Assembly (NCBI GenBank): GCA_009746045.1
Contig: RPFO01000264.1
Location: 975,979 to 1,039,978, forward strand
Source: Mesostigma viride
Lineage: Eukaryota > Streptophyta > Mesostigmatophyceae > Mesostigmatales > Mesostigmataceae
Length of the DNA stretch: 64,000 bases
Direction: 5' to 3'
A program made the translations under genes and the position numbers. Shown piece after piece: positions 61,001 through 64,000 of the stretch. Each line of letters opens with the position of its first letter. Position 1 is the stretch's first letter. Below the pieces are notes generated by a model that was not told where the DNA came from, made no database searches, and saw only the letters and a program-made list of their open reading frames with translations.

Positions 61001-61446
61001 CTCCACAAATTCATACAAGAAATTTTACACGTCCAAGCGTGCAAGTCTCACGAAGTATCCAAACCCCTTCAGGCGCCTGCCACTAACCCATCACCCACGT
61101 ATGTACCGCCCTCCTATGCCTTCATCCTCCCTGCACGCCCACCCACTACCCATCAGCTTCAAGGCACCACACATGCTCGCCAGCGGCACCAAGGCCCCAC
61201 GCGCCTGAAGATGTAGAAGCGCTGCTTGTTGAATGCGGAGCAGACCAGCGCAGGATCCAGCAAAATGCCGTGCTTGTCGAATGTCGCGTTCTTAGACGCC
61301 GCAGTAGCAGCCGCCGCCGCCGCTGCTGCTGCCGCCCCCCCCCCAGCGCTGGTGTCTGCGGACTTGACGGCACGGCCCTTGGCAGCTTTACGGTCGCCCG
61401 TGCCCTGGTAGAGTGCCACCCGAAGGAAACGTTCCGTGTTCTCCAC
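48930..61446 (-). CDS. PPWD1: PPWD1/CYP71 cyclophilin-WD40 protein, C-terminal six exons
   Basis: Six exons spliced on the minus strand: 61201-61446, 58827-58922, 58323-58408, 52835-52972, 49860-50013 and 48930-49007. All five enclosed introns are GT-AG and phases agree, giving 265 residues plus stop. The first two exons encode the linker between WD repeats and cyclophilin ([11 protein letters not shown], a polyalanine run, [21 protein letters not shown]), which matches PPWD1 and Arabidopsis CYP71. The rest is a full cyclophilin domain: [89 protein letters not shown], ending [18 protein letters not shown]. The proline-isomerase residues (FHR arginine, FMLQ, QFF, W, H) are present. The family is nuclear: PPWD1 is spliceosome-associated and CYP71 acts at chromatin. 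The WD40 exons lie beyond the right edge. Introns are filled with minisatellites. Confidence 0.93.
49008..49859 (-). other. PPWD1 intron E-F
   Basis: An 852-bp GT-AG intron without tandem arrays. Short ORFs on either strand show no family features. Confidence 0.8.
49860..50013 (-). CDS. PPWD1: PPWD1 exon E (cyclophilin active site)
   Basis: The acceptor is CCGCTCAG and the donor is ATG before GTGCGT. It encodes [40 protein letters not shown] and [11 protein letters not shown]. The longer open frame running past it into the intron is read-through. Confidence 0.93.
50110..50400. repeat. Imperfect (TG)n microsatellite in PPWD1 intron D-E
   Basis: About 290 bp of TG dinucleotides interrupted by TTTG, TATG and GCG. 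ORFs on both strands across it (His/Thr-rich or Cys/Val-rich) are artefacts. Confidence 0.92.
51082..52790. repeat. 80-bp minisatellite, ~21 copies, in PPWD1 intron D-E
   Basis: The period is exactly 80 bp with very few variants. Each unit contains, on the minus strand, CTTCCACCACAGGTTGGTA, which aligns with the exon D 3' end and donor (GTTTCATCGCAGGTGGGTA) at about three quarters of positions, keeping CAG-GT and GGTA. The terminal, leftmost copy (about 51075-51095) is closer still: GGAGTTTCACCGCAAG against exon D CGAGTTTCATCGCAGG. Variants occur in a repeating order (~320 bp), indicating block duplication. Confidence 0.93.
52835..52972 (-). CDS. PPWD1: PPWD1 exon D (cyclophilin core)
   Basis: The acceptor is TCTGTCAG and the donor is CGCAG before GTGGGTA. 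Its first base completes the serine of H-S-R-N-G-Y-Y. It encodes [20 protein letters not shown] and ends EFEDEFHR in phase 2. Confidence 0.93.
52985..53340. repeat. Degenerate ~30-bp minisatellite next to the exon D acceptor
   Basis: Imperfect units around AAAGGGGGCGCAAACGGCAGTGT alternate with AAAAGGGTGCAAGCTGTAGTG. On the minus strand this gives runs of CCCCCTTT just upstream of the exon D acceptor, so part of it may serve as polypyrimidine tract. Confidence 0.75.
53357..58362. repeat. 47-48-bp minisatellite, ~105 copies, made of exon C end plus splice donor
   Basis: Read on the minus strand, each unit is the last 34 bases of exon C (encoding [11 protein letters not shown] plus AG) followed by the 5' splice site GTAGGGG and a short spacer. 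The spacer has two main forms (GTTGTTG or TTTATGG on the minus strand). The rightmost unit is exon C itself. Point variants (TTCGGG/TTTGGG, CCGTC/CCGGT/CCTTC on the plus strand) are scattered, so the array is old enough to diverge but is still homogenised. Short ORFs across it on both strands are repeat artefacts, though the minus-strand ones echo the exon. Confidence 0.95.
58323..58408 (-). CDS. PPWD1: PPWD1 exon C (start of cyclophilin domain)
   Basis: The acceptor is GCTGCCAG and the donor is CACAG before GTAGGG. It encodes [20 protein letters not shown] and on to ENFTVH, ending in phase 2 (AG). Its last 34 bases and the donor are the source of the large 47-48-bp array that follows. Confidence 0.92.
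58409..58826 (-). other. PPWD1 intron B-C with a 10-bp repeat
   Basis: A 418-bp GT-AG intron. GCCATGCCGC is repeated about four times at 58745-58780. No other feature seen. Confidence 0.8.
58827..58922 (-). CDS. PPWD1: PPWD1 exon B (linker, 32 codons)
   Basis: The acceptor is CCCGCAG and the donor is GCG before GTGGGT. It encodes [20 protein letters not shown]...NSA. The DVFNEKP box is a signature of PPWD1/CYP71 just before the cyclophilin domain. Confidence 0.88.
59565..60240. repeat. 26-bp minisatellite, ~24 copies, in PPWD1 intron A-B
   Basis: The unit is AACCACCCACCACCGTGCAAAAGGGC on the plus strand (26 bp; 18-base core ACCACCCACCACCGTGCA). It is nearly perfect from 59570 to 60175, then decays to about 60240. 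The unit has no stop in several frames, which produces spurious ORFs of 270-430 codons on both strands. Confidence 0.93.
60588..60672. repeat. 14-bp tandem repeat (AGGCAACCCCAAAC), ~6 copies
   Basis: A short array in PPWD1 intron A-B. It shares the GGCAACC word with the 26-bp array to its left. Confidence 0.88.
61201..61446 (-). CDS. PPWD1: PPWD1 exon A (linker, 82 codons)
   Basis: The acceptor is CACACAG before GTGGAGAAC and the donor is CGC before GTGGGG. It encodes [15 protein letters not shown], about ten alanines, and [19 protein letters not shown]. Phase 0 at both ends. The exact donor is the least certain of the set. Confidence 0.85.
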
Positions 61447-61481
61447 CTGTGTGTGTAGTGGTTGGCGCGACCGCACGGCAT

Positions 61482-64000
61482 GGGAGGATGTGAAGAGCAG
61501 GGGACGGATGTGTGCGCGAACAGCAGGGGATGGATGCGTGCGCGAACAGCAGGGGATGGATGTGTGCGCGAACAGCAGGGGATGGATGCGTGCGCGAACA
61601 GCAGGGGATGGATGCGTGCGAACAGCAGGGGATGGATGCGTGCGCGAACAGCAGGGGATGGATGCGTGCGCGAACAGCAGGGGATGGATGTGTGCGCGAA
61701 CAGCAGGGGATGGATGCGTGCGAACAGCAGGGGATGGATGCGTGCGAACAGCAGGGGATGGATGCGTGCGCGAACAGCAGGGGATGGATGCGTGCGCGAA
61801 CAGCAGGGGATGGATGCGTGCGCGAACAGCAGGGGATGGATGCGTGCGAACAGCAGGGGATGGATGCGTGCGCGAACAGCAGGGGATGGATGCGTGCGCG
61901 AACAGCAGGGGATGGATGCGTGCGCGAACAGCAGGGGATGGATGCGTGCGCGAACAGCAGGGGATGGATGCGTGCGAACAGCAGGGGATGGATGCGTGCG
62001 CGAACAGCAGGGGATGGATGCGTGCGCGAACAGCAGGGGATGGATGCGTGCGCGAACAGCAGGGGATGGATGCGTGCGCGAACAGCAGGGGATGGATGCG
62101 TGCGAACAGCAGGGGATGGATGCGTGCGCGAACAGCAGGGGATGGATGCGTGCGAACAGCAGGGGATGGATGCGTGCGCGAACAGCAGGGGATGGATGCG
62201 TGCGCGAACAGCAGGGGATGGATGCGTGCGCGAACAGCAGGGGATGGATGCGTGCGCGAACAGCAGGGGATGGATGCGTGCGCGAACAGCAGGGGATGGA
62301 TGCGTGCGCGAACAGCAGGGGATGGATGCGTGCGCGAACAGCAGGGGATGGATGCGTGCGCGAACAGCAGGGGATGGATGCGTGCGCGAACAGCAGGGGA
62401 TGGATGCGTGCGAACAGCAGGGGATGGATGCGTGCGCGAACAGCAGGGGATGGATGCGTGCGCGAACAGCAGGGGATGGATGCGTGCGAACAGCAGGGGA
62501 TGGATGCGTGCGCGAACAGCAGGGGATGGATGCGTGCGAACAGCAGGGGATGGATGCGTGCGCGAACAGCAGGGGATGGATGCGTGCGAACAGCAGGGGA
62601 TGGATGCGTGCGCGAACAGCAGGGGATGGATGCGTGCGAACAGCAGGGGATGGATGCGTGCGCGAACAGCAGGGGATGGATGCGTGCGCGAACAGCAGGG
62701 GATGGATGCGTGCGCGAACAGCAGGGGATGGATGCGTGCGCGAACAGCAGGGGATGGATGCGTGCGCGAACAGCAGGGGATGGATGCGTGCGCGAACAGC
62801 AGGGGATGGATGCGTGCGCGAACAGCAGGGGATGGATGCGTGCGCGAACAGCAGGGGATGGATGCGTGCGCGAACAGCAGGGGATGGATGCGTGCGAACA
62901 GCAGGGGATGGATGCGTGCGCGAACAGCAGGGGATGGATGCGTGCGCGAACAGCAGGGGATGGATGCGTGCGCGAACAGCAGGGGATGGATGCGTGCGCG
63001 AACAGCAGGGGATGGATGCGTGCGCGAACAGCAGGGGATGGATGCGTGCGCGAACAGCAGGGGATGGATGCGTGCGCGAACAGCAGGGGATGGATGCGTG
63101 CGCGAACAGCAGGGGATGGATGCGTGCGCGAACAGCAGGGGATGGATGCGTGCGCGAACAGCAGGGGATGGATGCGTGCGCGAACAGCAGGGGATGGATG
63201 CGTGCGCGAACAGCAGGGGATGGATGCGTGCGCGAACAGCAGGGGATGGATGCGTGCGCGAACAGCAGGGGATGGATGCGTGCGAACAGCAGGGGATGGA
63301 TGCGTGCGCGAACAGCAGGGGATGGATGCGTGCGCGAACAGCAGGGGATGGATGCGTGCGCGAACAGCAGGGGATGGATGCGTGCGCGAACAGCAGGGGA
63401 TGGATGCGTGCGCGAACAGCAGGGGATGGATGCGTGCGCGAACAGCAGGGGATGGATGCGTGCGCGAACAGCAGGGGATGGATGCGTGCGCGAACAGCAG
63501 GGGATGGATGCGTGCGCGAACAGCAGGGGATGGATGCGTGCGCGAACAGCAGGGGATGGATGCGTGCGCGAACAGCAGGGGATGGATGCGTGCGCGAACA
63601 GCAGGGGATGGATGCGTGCGAACAGCAGGGGATGGATGCGTGCGAACAGCAGGGGATGGATGCGTGCGCGAACAGCAGGGGATGGATGCGTGCGAACAGC
63701 AGGGGATGGATGCGTGCGCGAACAGCAGGGGATGGATGCGTGCGCGAACAGCAGGGGATGGATGCGTGCGCGAACAGCAGGGGATGGATGCGTGCGCGAA
63801 CAGCAGGGGATGGATGCGTGCGCGAACAGCAGGGGATGGATGCGTGCGCGAACAGCAGGGGATGGATGCGTGCGCGAACAGCAGGGGATGGATGCGTGCG
63901 CGAACAGCAGGGGATGGATGCGTGCGCGAACAGCAGGGGATGGATGCGTGCGCGAACAGCAGGGGATGGATGCGTGCGCGAACAGCAGGGGATGGATGCG
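61482..64000. repeat. 24/26-bp minisatellite running off the right edge, ~98 copies
   Basis: The core GAACAGCAGGGGATGGATG alternates with CGTGCG or CGTGCGCG, giving 24- and 26-bp units in irregular order. The first few units (61482-61565) carry extra variants (ACGGATG, GTGTGCG). It occupies the intron upstream of exon A and continues beyond the window. Confidence 0.95.

Noticed and set aside
61482-64000. Telomeric or centromeric satellite at the window edge
   Set aside because: The unit is not telomere-like and the array begins directly upstream of a PPWD1 exon, so an intronic minisatellite is the simpler reading.

Overview
This is a eukaryotic, transposon-packed window, most likely from a green alga. 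Three things point that way: a Penelope-like element with an N-terminal GIY-YIG domain (the 'Chlamys' arrangement known from the green lineage), a DIRS element, and one host gene whose protein is close to plant CYP71. I recognise no tRNA, rRNA, CRISPR array or bacterial operon.

Layout. (1) 1-19,266: three Ty1/copia elements nested like dolls. Copia-1 (+, runs off the left edge) also carries a tandem 1.57-kb repeat insertion and is cut by copia-2 (-, 4918-19068, target duplication GGCAT). Copia-2 is in turn cut by copia-3 (+, 7835-16291, target duplication GTAAT). Copia-2 and copia-3 have unusual AGTT...AACT LTR ends, and all three have a retropepsin-like domain between integrase and reverse transcriptase. 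(2) 19,267-21,729: debris holding two LINE fragments, one with a restriction-like endonuclease domain. (3) 21,730-46,968: a single Ty3/gypsy insertion spread over 25 kb (LTRs TGTTACG...CGTAACA, target duplication TAGAT). Inside it sit a gag-only LTR element with identical LTRs (25078-27971), a Penelope-like element with an intact 1018-aa ORF (about 33,130-37,590) and, within its 3' LTR, a 427-bp tandem dimer, a DIRS element and a LINE. An unrecognised GC-rich 446-aa ORF lies before the 3' LTR. (4) 46,974-48,929: a pile of LINE 3' ends. (5) 48,930-64,000: the 3' half of a host gene on the minus strand, PPWD1/CYP71, a nuclear cyclophilin-WD40 protein associated with the spliceosome. Six exons can be placed to the base with GT-AG introns and consistent phases; the WD-repeat exons lie beyond the right edge.

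The most striking signal is in the PPWD1 introns. The intron after exon C holds about 105 tandem copies of a 47-48-bp unit that is itself the last 34 bases of exon C plus its 5' splice site. The next intron holds about 21 copies of an 80-bp unit that carries a diverged copy of exon D's 3' end and donor site. So exon-intron boundaries have been amplified into minisatellites, giving one pre-mRNA more than a hundred decoy donor sites, in a gene for a spliceosome-associated protein. Other arrays (26-bp units at 59.6-60.2 kb, 24/26-bp units from 61.48 kb to the window edge) fill the remaining introns.

Coordinates of exons, LTRs and target duplications were read by eye. Copy numbers are array length divided by period. 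Family assignments rest on motif recognition, not on searches.
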